64,000 nt of DNA from Oscillospiraceae bacterium (GTDB lineage: Bacteria > Bacillota > Clostridia > Oscillospirales > Ruminococcaceae): the NCBI GenBank assembly GCA_020024285.1, contig JAHHTZ010000008.1:1-64000 (forward strand), written 5' to 3'. Shown here in pieces: positions 15,759 to 25,270 of the stretch (position 1 is its first letter; the number at the start of each line of letters is the position of its first letter). Under the pieces are notes generated by a model that saw only the letters and a list, made by a program, of their open reading frames with translations, searched no databases and had not been told where the DNA came from. Position numbers and translations under genes: made by a program.

Positions 15759-17063
15759 ATGGCTAAATTTAGAGTAGTACATTATATGAATCAGTTCTTC
15801 GCTGGTTTGGGCGGTGAAGACAAAGCGGATCTTCGTCCTGAAATTCGAGAATCCGTGGTAGGTCCCGGCATGGCTTTGAAGGAAGCACTCGGAGAAAACT
15901 ATGAAATCGTTGCAACCGTGATCTGCGGCGACAACTATTTCGGCGAAAACCTCGAAGAAGCAACCGACACCATTCTCAAAATGGTGGAAAAATATAAACC
16001 GGACGTATTCGTAGCAGGTCCTGCATTCAACGCAGGTCGTTACGGTGTAGCTTGCGGAACCATCTGTAAAGCAGTGGAAGAACGCCTCGGCGTTCCAACC
16101 GTTACCGGTATGTACGTAGAGAATCCGGGCGTTGATATGTTCCGCAAGGACGTTATTATCGTAGAAACCGGAAACTCCGCTGCAAAAATGGGCACAGCAA
16201 TGCCAAAGCTCAGCGCACTTGTTAAGAAGATGGCAAACAAGGAAGAAATCCTTGGTCCAAAAGAGGAAGGCTATCTCGAGCGCGGCATACGCGTAAACTA
16301 CTTCGCAGAAAAACGCGGCTCTGAGCGTGCGGTTGAGATGCTCGTGAAAAAACTCAAAGGCGAAGCATTTGAAACCGATCTTCCGATGCCGGTATTCGAC
16401 CGTGTTGATCCTGCCGAACCAATCAAAGATATCAAAAAAGCTAAAATCGCTGTGGTTACCTCCGGAGGTATCGTTCCGCAGGGCAACCCGGATCACATCG
16501 AATCCTCCAACGCAACCAAATGGGGCAAATACGACATCACCGGAATGGATCGCCTTTCCCCTGAGAAATTTACCACCATCCACGGCGGTTATGACAGACA
16601 GTTTGCAATGCAGAATCCAAACGTGGTAGTACCTCTGGATGCACTTCGCCAGCTGGAAAAAGAGGGCGAATTCGGTGAGCTGGTGAACTACTTCTGCGCT
16701 ACCACTGGTACCGGTACTGCAACCGCATCGGCTGCAAAATTCGGCTCTGAAATCGGTAAAATGCTCCTCGACGAACACGTTGACGGCGTAATCCTGGTAT
16801 CGACCTGAGGTACCTGCACACGTTGCGGCGCAACGATGGTAAAAGGTATTGAAAAATACGGTATCCCGGTTGTACATATGGCAACCGTTGTTCCGATCTC
16901 TCTGACGATCGGTGCAAACAGAATCATCCCAGGCGTTGGTATCCCATATCCAATCGGTGATCCAACTCAGGGCGAGGCAGACAGCTACAAGATCCGTGTT
17001 AAAATGGTGAAGAAGGCTTTGCAGGCTCTTCAGACCCCAGTTACAGAACAAACCGTTTTCTAA
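15759..17063 (+). CDS. Glycine/sarcosine/betaine reductase component B, selenoprotein subunit (GrdB/GrdF/GrdH type)
   Basis: Selenoprotein subunit of component B, 434 residues when the in-frame UGA at 16806-16808 is read as selenocysteine 350. The UGA lies in the conserved context VSTUGTCTRCGAT, and the frame continues with strong family similarity (PVVHMATVVPISLTIG...) for 84 codons to TAA at 17061-17063. A decoder that treats UGA as stop would truncate the protein at 349 residues and lose the active site. A small hairpin starts 12 bases after the UGA. AGGAAGGAG precedes the ATG. Forms an operon with the proprotein subunit. Selenium transfer needs GrdA and SelA/B/C/D, none of which are in this window. 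Confidence 0.93.
16806..16846 (+). promoter_or_regulatory. Selenocysteine codon with putative SECIS hairpin
   Basis: UGA at 16806-16808; the stem CGTTGC / GCAACG (16821-16826, 16830-16835) encloses a GGC loop. Bacterial SECIS elements lie directly 3' of the UGA inside the coding region, as here. The exact fold recognised by SelB is inferred. Confidence 0.7.
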
Positions 17064-17629
17064 TCTAATACATCCCGAACAAAACAAAGAGAATCCGCCG
17101 CAGTGCTGCATAGCACTGCGGCGGATTCTCTGCCGTGCGGCAGTCCTCCGAGGATTTGGGGGGAAAGGAATGAGCAGAAAATTGCAGTTTCCTTCCTTTT
17201 TAAATGTAGTTCATACGAAGCACAGCACAGCACGGCACGGCATGGACAGCACCAACAGCACAGACCGAACAGAGCGGGAAACAAAAGTTTCCTTCCTTTT
17301 AAATAGAGAAAAAGGAAGAGGATAAAAATAGTCACAATTCTTACCGAAAACCGGCAAAAAATCAGTAATTTTTCTTTTTCTACTTTTTCTTTACGAATAT
17401 GACAAAATATGCTATACTGTTGTATGCAAGATGAGTATGCGTCGATCCGATTCAGCCTGTGCTTTAGAAGGATGAACGAGGGACCTTTCCGCATGGAAAG
17501 GTCCATTCAGCTGCTGATTTCGACAATCAGGAAGAAAAAGGGAGGAACGTCTGATTTTTGCATCCTGTGTGACGATGCAGATACCTGCATCCGGTCACTT
17601 ATCTTTACTGATGAAGAAGGGAGTATCTT
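17064..17629. other. Non-coding region with stacked palindromes and 100-bp spaced repeat
   Basis: No gene with coding character is seen in these 566 bases. Directly after the reductase stop is a 20-base hairpin (17091-17134, loop GCAT, no T-run), then the palindromes CTGCCG-TG-CGGCAG and TCCTC-CG-GAGGA. The string GTTTCCTTCCTTTT occurs at 17187 and again exactly 100 bases later at 17287. TATACT at 17413-17418 may be the -10 of the chemoreceptor gene. A perfect GGACCTTTCC-GCAT-GGAAAGGTCC hairpin (17481-17504) lies in that gene's leader. Confidence 0.6.
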
Positions 17630-19330
17630 ATGAAAAAAGCAATGAAACAATCCACCATGGTCATCATCCTGAACATTGTATCGGTCATTCTTCTGGTGGG
17701 CGTTGCAGCTTGTTTCTTCTTTTCAAGAGCTTACAACGGCCGTATTGACACTGCAAATCAGGAACGCTTTGATCTGACCTACAATGCCAACCGTTTTGTA
17801 GACGGCTCGGCAACCCTGACAAATGAAGTCCGTGCGTATGCCGCCACCGCAGATCGTGTCCATTATGACAACTACTGGGACGAAATCAACAATCAGAAAA
17901 ACCGCGACATCGGTGTGGAGAATATGCGCAAAATCGGCATCACCGAGGAAGAAGAAGCAATGATCTCCAGCATGTCCAATATTTCCAACCAGCTTGTACC
18001 GCTGGAAGAGCGGTCGATGGCTCTCACAGAGGAAGGAAATATAGAAGAAGCCATCCACAGTGTCTATGATGATCAGTATGAATCTGCAATCAGAGAGATC
18101 CGCAAGCTCCAAAATAACTTCCTTCAGACGCTCGATACCCGTACCGCCAGTGAGATCCAGCGTTTGCAGACCATTTGCACCCTCTTCAGCAATCTGGTTG
18201 CTATCTTTATCTGTGCGCTGATCGTGCTTCAGTTCGTTCAGACCCGCCTTGTCAAGAAAAAGCTCCTCAAACCGATGATTCGCATTCAGAAGGAAATGAT
18301 GGAAATTTCCAAGGGCAACATCTCCTCCGAATTTGAATTAAAAGAGGACAGCTCCGAGATCGGAATGCTCATTGGCTCCATCCACCAGACCAAGGAGGAG
18401 CTCAAACGCTACATCGGGGATATTTCCGAGCAGCTTTCTGAAATGGCACAGGGCAACATGACCCTCACACAGAAGATCGAATACATCGGCGATTTTAAAC
18501 CGATCCAGAAATCGATGGAGATCATCCTTGACTCCATGAACACCACCCTCACCGAAATCGACACGACCGCATCCCTCGTCGACAACCATGCAGATCAGGT
18601 TTCTTCCGGTGCACAGGCTCTGGCACAGGGCGCAACGGAGCAGGCAGGCACCATTCAGGAGCTTTCCTCCACCATCAATCTCCTGACAGAGCAGATGCAT
18701 GATATTGCAGATAATGCGAAGGTGACAAGAGAATCCACCGAAGAAGCTGCCAATACACTCAATATGAGCAACAGCAAGATGACAGAGATGCAGGAGGCAA
18801 TGAAAGAAATTTCCACCTCCTCCGAAGAAATCGGAAAAATCATCAAAACCATCGAGGACATTGCGTTCCAGACCAATATCCTTGCGCTCAACGCCGCAGT
18901 GGAAGCTGCCCGTGCCGGTACAGCCGGAAAAGGCTTTGCCGTTGTTGCGGATGAGGTGCGCAGCCTTGCAAACCGAAGCCAGGAGGCATCCAAGAGCACC
19001 GCAGCCCTCATCGAGCGTTCTGCTCAGGCAGTAACAAAGGGCGAATTGCTCGTAGAAGAAACCGCGAAGGCACTCAGCGTCCTTGTGGAGCAGACCAAGT
19101 CCTCCACCGAGCACGTCGATGCCATCGCAGCACAGTCCGAGGAACAGGCAAATTCTCTCAATCAGGTAAACATCGGTGTCGAGCAGATTTCCAGCGTGGT
19201 TCAGACAAACTCTGCAACCTCCGAGGAAAGTGCTGCCTCTGCATCGGAGCTTTCCTCCTACTCCAACCAGCTCAAACGTCTGGTGAATACGTTCCATCTT
19301 CGTTCCAACAGCGTCGATCTGCTCCAGTAG
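17630..19330 (+). CDS. Methyl-accepting chemotaxis protein
   Basis: Transmembrane chemoreceptor of 566 residues. Seen: TM1 at ~10-30, a helical extracytoplasmic domain of ~150 residues of the four-helix-bundle type, TM2 at ~184-205, a HAMP linker, and a long coiled-coil signalling domain. The signalling tip carries the universally conserved hairpin EDIAFQTNILALNAAVEAAR followed by GFAVVADEVRSLA, which contacts CheA and CheW. The ligand is unknown. Its presence implies chemotaxis or a chemotaxis-like pathway elsewhere. GAAGGGAG precedes the ATG, a leader of about 200 bases carries a strong hairpin, and a terminator follows. Confidence 0.95.
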   Translation: MKKAMKQSTMVIILNIVSVILLVGVAACFFFSRAYNGRIDTANQERFDLTYNANRFVDGSATLTNEVRAYAATADRVHYDNYWDEINNQKNRDIGVENMRKIGITEEEEAMISSMSNISNQLVPLEERSMALTEEGNIEEAIHSVYDDQYESAIREIRKLQNNFLQTLDTRTASEIQRLQTICTLFSNLVAIFICALIVLQFVQTRLVKKKLLKPMIRIQKEMMEISKGNISSEFELKEDSSEIGMLIGSIHQTKEELKRYIGDISEQLSEMAQGNMTLTQKIEYIGDFKPIQKSMEIILDSMNTTLTEIDTTASLVDNHADQVSSGAQALAQGATEQAGTIQELSSTINLLTEQMHDIADNAKVTRESTEEAANTLNMSNSKMTEMQEAMKEISTSSEEIGKIIKTIEDIAFQTNILALNAAVEAARAGTAGKGFAVVADEVRSLANRSQEASKSTAALIERSAQAVTKGELLVEETAKALSVLVEQTKSSTEHVDAIAAQSEEQANSLNQVNIGVEQISSVVQTNSATSEESAASASELSSYSNQLKRLVNTFHLRSNSVDLLQ

Positions 19331-19344
19331 ACGCCGCTTTTCTC

Positions 19345-19380
19345 AAAAACCCCCTGATGCAATATGCATCAGGGGGTTTT
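19345..19380 (+). terminator. Terminator after the chemoreceptor gene
   Basis: AAAACCCCCTGATGCA / TGCATCAGGGGGTTTT with an ATA loop. Confidence 0.92.
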
Positions 19381-19621
19381 GCATTGCGAAAAAAGGCAAT
19401 CAAAACAATAGGCTAAAATGTGCAGGAAATCGGGGTACTTCGCCCAAATTTTCTATAATATGACAAAATCGAGAAAAGACACTGGATGGATTTGGAAGAA
19501 TCGTTGACTTTTTCCTTTGGCACTGGTATAACTAACAAATAGAACGTATTGCAGTGCATCTTTAATGTAGACTGAAATGGTATTGATTCGCTGCAAGAAG
19601 GAAAGGATGGGAAGCGAAAGC

Positions 19622-22600
19622 ATGAGATCATTTATTGCCTACTTGGTTGCGTTTTCTATGACGGCATCCATAGCAGCGCAAGCACTGACACCTGTGGTAT
19701 CCGCCGCAGAACCTCCATCGTCCCAAACGGCTGTGGAGCAAAACGGGGAAACCGACCCTGCAAAGCAGGAAAACACCGAAGCATCCTCCAAAGAGGAACC
19801 AAAGGACCCTGCACCGCAGGAAAATCCACAAAACGACAAACAGGAACAAGCTCAGCCAAACGGTGAGGCATCCGCACCGGACAGCCAAAATCCCGATGCG
19901 CAGGGCAACCCGGCACAGCCCGGCACCCCTTCTGAGGGCGGCACCCCGGATGCACAGCCCGGTACCCCTTCTGAGGGCACTGCTCCGAATGCACAGCCCG
20001 GCACCCCGGCTGAAGGCACTGCTCCGGATACACAGTCCGGCACCCCTTCTGAAGGCACCGCTCCGAATGCACAGCCCGGTACTCCTGCCGAGGGTGAAGC
20101 GGCACAGCCTGGCACCCCGATGATCCCGCTGACCCCCGCAGCCAAAATCCAGGAGCAGACCGCGGTGCTCCCAACGGTAAACGGCGGCGCAGCAGTATCG
20201 ATCCATGCTGCCGCACCGATCGCGAAGGACGTTTCCTTCACCGTTTCGGTTTCGGGCGAGAAGGAGGACTCCAAGCAAGTCACCCTCAAGGGAAACGCGG
20301 ATGATTCGATGGTGCAGGCAAGGTTTCGGGACCTTCCCGACGGCAGCTATGAGGTGACGGTATCCGCACCCGGATTTGCCACCTACACCCAGTCTGTCAC
20401 CGTACAGAGCGGCATGCTCAGTGAGCTGACCCTCTATACCGCAGAGCTGCGCGGCTACAGCGAAGCTGCAGCACATCCCGGCGTTCTTCGCCTCGGTGAC
20501 ACAAACGGCGACGGGAAAGTGAGCAAACAGGACGTCGATACGATGCTCGAAGCCATGAAGAACGGCTCGGTCGGCGTCTGCGACCTCAACGGCGACGGGG
20601 AAGTGAACCTCATCGACCTTGAGTATCTCGCATCCAGCCTCACCGACCGCGGCGAGCAGAAAAAAGACATTCACTCCACCGTGCGCTCCCTGGCGATACA
20701 GGAGGCAGTAAAAGCCGAAGCACAGGCAAACGTGAGCGGCAACCTCGACGAGCTCCTCAACGGAAGCAAGGTATCCCTTGCGCCATCCAATGGGGACGTG
20801 AGCGACAGCAACCCGATCCGCGTCGATTTTCACTTTGCAGGCTCCACCAAGGAGGAGCTGCCGAAATTGGATGGGATGCTCGTGGAATCCCCAAATGAAA
20901 AGGGCATCGCAGCAGGCTCTGTCCTTGTCACCTACGTTGACGAAAACGGGCAGGAGCAGACGATGGAGCTTGCGATCCGCGACGAATCCGCAAGAATGAT
21001 GACGATGAGCCTTGGTGGTTCCGTCACCCGCCTGAGTGATGGCAGCTTGCAGGTCAACTTCGGCAATCAGATCGCAGTGAAGAAGATCACTCTCACGATC
21101 ACAGACACACAGAGCAATAACTTAGCTGAAATTTCCAAAGTGGAATTTGTAAACGGGATGGAAAATCGCATTCCTGCCCCGGAGATGGACATCCCGCAGG
21201 GACTGTCTGCAAAGGCAGGCGACAAACGCCTGACCCTCAGCTGGAATCCATCCACCAACGTGACCGCATACGAGCTGGAAATCACAGGTCCTGCAAAGAA
21301 CGGCAGCGACAACGAAGTCATGACCCTTCGCACCACTGCGACCCAGATCCAGATCAGCTCCATCAACAACAAAAAGCTCATCAACAATCGGGAATATACC
21401 ATCAAGATCCAGTCCCTCAACGGCAGCTGGAAGAGCGGATGGAGCGACCCGATCACCGCAGTACCGAAGGTGAGCGGCAAGCCGGAGAAGCCGGACAACG
21501 TGGAGGCAGTGGGCGGCTATCGCTCCATTGAGGTGAGCTGGAAAAACATGGACGATACCGACAGCTACACCGTACTGTATCAGCCCGCGGACGGCAGCGA
21601 GCCATACAAGCAGGCAGTTACAAAGCTCGAACGCAACCGCTATAAAATCGAAGGTCTGACGGACAACACCGAATACCGCGTTGTGGTATACGGCACCAAC
21701 GACCTCGGCGACGGTCCGCAGAGCACACCGGCACTTGCCACCACAAGAAGCCTTGTGGATGCATGGATGCCTTCTTACCGACTCATCAATACACCAAACG
21801 GAAAAGGTCAGCTGACAGCACACATCAAAAATGCTCAGAAGCTGCGCGGCTCCAGTGCGAAAATGATGGGCAGCACTCTGGACAAGGAGGACTCCGACAC
21901 CGCACTCGGTGTATTGGACAGCGACCAGAGCTCCTACTACTATGTTGCAGACTGGGATGACGGTGTTCACTACGGCAACGGCGGCAGCGAGGTCAAGACA
22001 GACCGCGGTATCCGCGTGACCTTCGATCAGGAATTCGAGTTTGGCGCAATCGCATTTGCCGAACCGGAAAACGGCGCCATCAATCAGGTGCGCGTCAACT
22101 ATCTGGACAAATCGAGCGGCGAAATGAAGCCGATCAAAAACATCCGCCTCAGCGTCAAGATGGACAAAAACAACCGCAGACACTTCTATGCTGCGTTTGA
22201 TGAGAAAATCGTGACCGATCAGCTTCAGCTGTGCACCGCAACCGGAAACACAAACAGCATCAAGATCGCGGAGCTTCGCTTCTATGGCTACGACAGCCTC
22301 TACAGCGACATCATGAACCTCTATGAGGATGTATACCACACCGAGCTCAAGCCGGAAGTGGACGAAGCGAAAATCAACGAGCTGCAAACCCGACTCAATA
22401 CTCCGGAGCAGGCAAGCGGCGAATGCCACCCGGAACAGGAGATCCTCCAGCGTGAAATCGATACTGCGCGCAAGATTCTCGGCAGCCAGAACCTCAACCG
22501 CGTCATCGATGTAAAACCTTCCCTCAGCGCGACAGCGAAGGGACGCAGCGACAGTAAGCTCGGCTTCACCGGGCTCAACGACTGGCAGCCGCTGGGCGTA

Positions 22601-25240
22601 ACGGTTGGGGCAGGCGAGAGCTTCACCGTCTATGTCGGTCATCCGAACAAGCGTGTGGGCGACCGCACCGACCTCAAAATCGTATTCACCCAGTACAATG
22701 CAGAATCCGGCAAATTCATGCAGGAAACAAATTACCTCAAAATCGGTGAAAACGTGATGACCGCTCCTGCCATCGTCAGCAAGGACTTTGAGCGCGGCGG
22801 CTCGGTTTACATCCGCTACACCGGCAGCAATCAAAACGATCAGTACGGGGTGCGTGTCGACGGCGGCACGAAGATCCCAATGCTCGACCTGTATCAGGTG
22901 ACCGATGAGGCAGAGCGCCTCAAACGCACCAAGGAATACGTGGAAGAGCTGGAAGCCTACGTTGCAAACCTCTCTGCACAGCATGACCTCCTGCATCAGG
23001 GCAGCGAGAACGCAAACATCAACAAACCGTACAAAGAGGAGGAATGCATCCTCGGTGCCACCGAGCTGCTCACCGACCGCATGCTCTTCTCCGTTTCTGC
23101 AAAACGGATGCTCGCAGGACTCGGCGGCGGCAGCGCGGACGACAAGGCAAGAAAGCTCAACGATTCCATGCAGGCGATGGACGACATGATGGTGCTCTTC
23201 TACCAGCATAAGGGTCTTACCGACGGTGCTTCGAACGCCATCGATCAGACTCCGTCCCAGCACCTCAACATCCGCTATATGCGTATGTTTGCAGGCGCAT
23301 TCATGTATGCATCCGGCAACCACATCGGCATCGGCTGGGGCTCTGTTCCCGGAATGGCAGGCGGTGTTCCCGTCAAAGCGGACGCTAAGGGCAAATATCA
23401 GTCCGGCAATCTGTTCGGCTGGGGCATCGGCCACGAGATCGGTCACGACATCAACCAAGGCAGCTATGTCATCGCCGAAGTGACCAACAACTACTTTGCA
23501 CAGCTTGCCAACTACAAGAACGGTCCAGCCCGCTTCACCTATGACAAGGTGTACGACAAGGTGACCTCCAATACCGTGGGCAGGGACGAAAACCTCTTCA
23601 CCCAGCTTGCAATGTTCTGGCAGCTGCGCCTTGCATACGACAACTACTATCCATACAAAACATTCGATACAGAACGCGAAGTATTCGATAATCTCTTCTT
23701 TGCCCGCGTGGATACCTTCTCAAGAACGCCTTCCCGCGCAACCGAGGGATTGGCTGATCCGAAACCGCTCAAGCTCACCGGCGATGCAGAGCAGAACTTC
23801 ATCCGTCTGAGCTCTGCTGCGGCACAGAAGGACCTGAGCGAATTCTTCACCCGCTGGGGCTGGATTCCAACCGAGGAAACAAAAGCCTTCATCGGTCAGT
23901 GGCCAAAGGAAACACGCGCCATCTTCTACGGCAACGATGCCGTACAGTCCTACCGCATCGAAAACCCGAACGGAGCGACCTTTGAAAATAAAATCGTCCT
24001 CCATGCATCCGAGGTCACCCTCACACAGGGCAACGATGCAAACGGTCTTGAACAGAATCAGGTGAAGCTCGATATTCGCCCATCCTCTGCTGATTCCATG
24101 CTCTTTGGCTATGAAATCAGCCGCACCACCATTTCCGGCGGTGCAGAGCACACCGAGGCAGTCGGCTTTGTACCGGCATCCTCCGACGGCAGCGCATCCT
24201 TTACGGATACGGTGACCACCATCAACAACCGCACCTTTACCTACCAGATCACACCGATCGACCAGTACCTTGTCAGAGCAAATTCCGCTCAGATGAAGCA
24301 GATCAAGATCGCGCACGACGGCAGCCACGACAAGAGCGGCTGGACTTTGAGCACCAACATGGTTTCCGATCAGGATACCGCAGAAAACCACGATGACGAG
24401 AACCCGGATTCCGGCATGGATCAAAATGCAGGAAACGGCGGGAAGAAGTCTGCAATCGGACTTGCTGCTGACAACCGACTCGACACCACCTACAACGGAA
24501 CTGCGGCAGGCGGCGATGCTCAGATCGAAGTGCAGTTTAACCGTCCGCTCAATGTGACAGGCTTTAAGCTCAGCACCGCACAGAGCGGTCTGACCGTGGA
24601 GGCAGAGCTTCTCGAAAACGGGAAATGGACCGCAGTTTCCCTCAGCGCATCTAATGCAGGGAACAACGAGGTCGTATACTTTACGAACGACGAAGGCTGG
24701 ATTCGCACCGGCAATTCGACCGCGCTGCGCCTGACCTTCAAGGGCGCACAGAGCGTGAGCCTCAGTGAGCTGAGTGTGCTCGGTCCGACCGGCGACAACG
24801 TAGAGCATATGAGGGACGGCATCGGCATCCTCAAGGCAGACTACGTCTACGACAAGGAGCTTTACAGCACAAGCGGACAGAAGGACGGCTTCATCCCGAA
24901 GGATTCCGTCGTATTTATGGGGACATACAAGGGCAACCCCGCTTACAACGCCGTGATCCTCTACGATGAAAACGGAAAGATCGTGGGTGCAAACGGAACC
25001 TCCGAACAGATCATCCTTGCTCCCGTACCGGACAAGGGCGACCTGGGCACCACCTCCGACGGACGCTGGGTATACTGGATCGCGAAGGATGCCCCAAGAC
25101 CGAAGCGCGTGCGCGCAGAGCTTTACCGCGTTGACGATGCCCTCACAAACAAAGGACAGCGCCATGTCAGCGATACCGAATGGGCAGAGGTTCCGGGAAC
25201 ACTTCCGGAACTCACCATCGCTTCCGACTCTCAAAACTAA
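19622..25240 (+). CDS. Secreted M60-type (mucinase-like) metalloprotease with dockerin, FN3 and discoidin-like modules
   Basis: Large extracellular zinc protease of 1872 residues. In order: signal peptide (to ~28), Pro/Glu/Gly-rich linker with repeated PGTPSEG/PGTPAEG (~30-170), a beta-sandwich, a dockerin (~288-342) with two EF-like loops DTNGDGKVSKQD and DLNGDGEVNLID, a beta-rich region, two FN3 domains (~516-707), a discoidin/CBM32-like module (~708-890), a helical part, and the M60 catalytic region. Zinc site HEIGH: His1271, Glu1272, His1275, with Glu1286 as third ligand (HExxH-10-E). A second discoidin-like module and a beta-rich tail end the protein. M60 relatives cut mucin-type glycoproteins. 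No sorting signal or C-terminal TM is present, so cell attachment probably depends on the dockerin and the cohesin-like neighbour. ATG at 19622 is chosen because it gives a clean signal peptide; ATG at 19577 or 19607 remain possible. Confidence 0.88.
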   Translation: MRSFIAYLVAFSMTASIAAQALTPVVSAAEPPSSQTAVEQNGETDPAKQENTEASSKEEPKDPAPQENPQNDKQEQAQPNGEASAPDSQNPDAQGNPAQPGTPSEGGTPDAQPGTPSEGTAPNAQPGTPAEGTAPDTQSGTPSEGTAPNAQPGTPAEGEAAQPGTPMIPLTPAAKIQEQTAVLPTVNGGAAVSIHAAAPIAKDVSFTVSVSGEKEDSKQVTLKGNADDSMVQARFRDLPDGSYEVTVSAPGFATYTQSVTVQSGMLSELTLYTAELRGYSEAAAHPGVLRLGDTNGDGKVSKQDVDTMLEAMKNGSVGVCDLNGDGEVNLIDLEYLASSLTDRGEQKKDIHSTVRSLAIQEAVKAEAQANVSGNLDELLNGSKVSLAPSNGDVSDSNPIRVDFHFAGSTKEELPKLDGMLVESPNEKGIAAGSVLVTYVDENGQEQTMELAIRDESARMMTMSLGGSVTRLSDGSLQVNFGNQIAVKKITLTITDTQSNNLAEISKVEFVNGMENRIPAPEMDIPQGLSAKAGDKRLTLSWNPSTNVTAYELEITGPAKNGSDNEVMTLRTTATQIQISSINNKKLINNREYTIKIQSLNGSWKSGWSDPITAVPKVSGKPEKPDNVEAVGGYRSIEVSWKNMDDTDSYTVLYQPADGSEPYKQAVTKLERNRYKIEGLTDNTEYRVVVYGTNDLGDGPQSTPALATTRSLVDAWMPSYRLINTPNGKGQLTAHIKNAQKLRGSSAKMMGSTLDKEDSDTALGVLDSDQSSYYYVADWDDGVHYGNGGSEVKTDRGIRVTFDQEFEFGAIAFAEPENGAINQVRVNYLDKSSGEMKPIKNIRLSVKMDKNNRRHFYAAFDEKIVTDQLQLCTATGNTNSIKIAELRFYGYDSLYSDIMNLYEDVYHTELKPEVDEAKINELQTRLNTPEQASGECHPEQEILQREIDTARKILGSQNLNRVIDVKPSLSATAKGRSDSKLGFTGLNDWQPLGVTVGAGESFTVYVGHPNKRVGDRTDLKIVFTQYNAESGKFMQETNYLKIGENVMTAPAIVSKDFERGGSVYIRYTGSNQNDQYGVRVDGGTKIPMLDLYQVTDEAERLKRTKEYVEELEAYVANLSAQHDLLHQGSENANINKPYKEEECILGATELLTDRMLFSVSAKRMLAGLGGGSADDKARKLNDSMQAMDDMMVLFYQHKGLTDGASNAIDQTPSQHLNIRYMRMFAGAFMYASGNHIGIGWGSVPGMAGGVPVKADAKGKYQSGNLFGWGIGHEIGHDINQGSYVIAEVTNNYFAQLANYKNGPARFTYDKVYDKVTSNTVGRDENLFTQLAMFWQLRLAYDNYYPYKTFDTEREVFDNLFFARVDTFSRTPSRATEGLADPKPLKLTGDAEQNFIRLSSAAAQKDLSEFFTRWGWIPTEETKAFIGQWPKETRAIFYGNDAVQSYRIENPNGATFENKIVLHASEVTLTQGNDANGLEQNQVKLDIRPSSADSMLFGYEISRTTISGGAEHTEAVGFVPASSDGSASFTDTVTTINNRTFTYQITPIDQYLVRANSAQMKQIKIAHDGSHDKSGWTLSTNMVSDQDTAENHDDENPDSGMDQNAGNGGKKSAIGLAADNRLDTTYNGTAAGGDAQIEVQFNRPLNVTGFKLSTAQSGLTVEAELLENGKWTAVSLSASNAGNNEVVYFTNDEGWIRTGNSTALRLTFKGAQSVSLSELSVLGPTGDNVEHMRDGIGILKADYVYDKELYSTSGQKDGFIPKDSVVFMGTYKGNPAYNAVILYDENGKIVGANGTSEQIILAPVPDKGDLGTTSDGRWVYWIAKDAPRPKRVRAELYRVDDALTNKGQRHVSDTEWAEVPGTLPELTIASDSQN

Positions 25241-25270
25241 TGCCCGAACCGATTGCAAAAGGAGAGAACC

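Noticed and set aside
16806..16808. Premature stop or frameshift in the reductase subunit gene
   Set aside because: The frame continues without shift with strong family similarity, and the UGA sits at the known Sec position with a hairpin after it, so it is read as selenocysteine.
15735..17111. 458-codon minus-strand frame across the selenoprotein gene
   Set aside because: The plus-strand product is a clear GrdB-type protein with a conserved UGA context; the minus frame has no recognisable motif.
17419..17629. c-di-GMP (GEMM) riboswitch before the chemoreceptor gene
   Set aside because: Such elements are common before chemotaxis genes, but the conserved GEMM core was not found; only a simple perfect hairpin is present.
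17409..17633. 74-codon frame overlapping the chemoreceptor start
   Set aside because: Contains the leader hairpin, begins at the -10 box region and lacks a good ribosome site; probably untranslated leader.
21122..23458. 778-codon minus-strand frame inside the M60 protease gene
   Set aside because: Antisense by-product of biased codon use in a long GC-rich gene; no family pattern and no ribosome site. The same applies to other long minus-strand frames at 19628-20833, 23720-25459, 33407-34861, 37896-39533, 39630-41255, 49459-51078 and 55508-56929.
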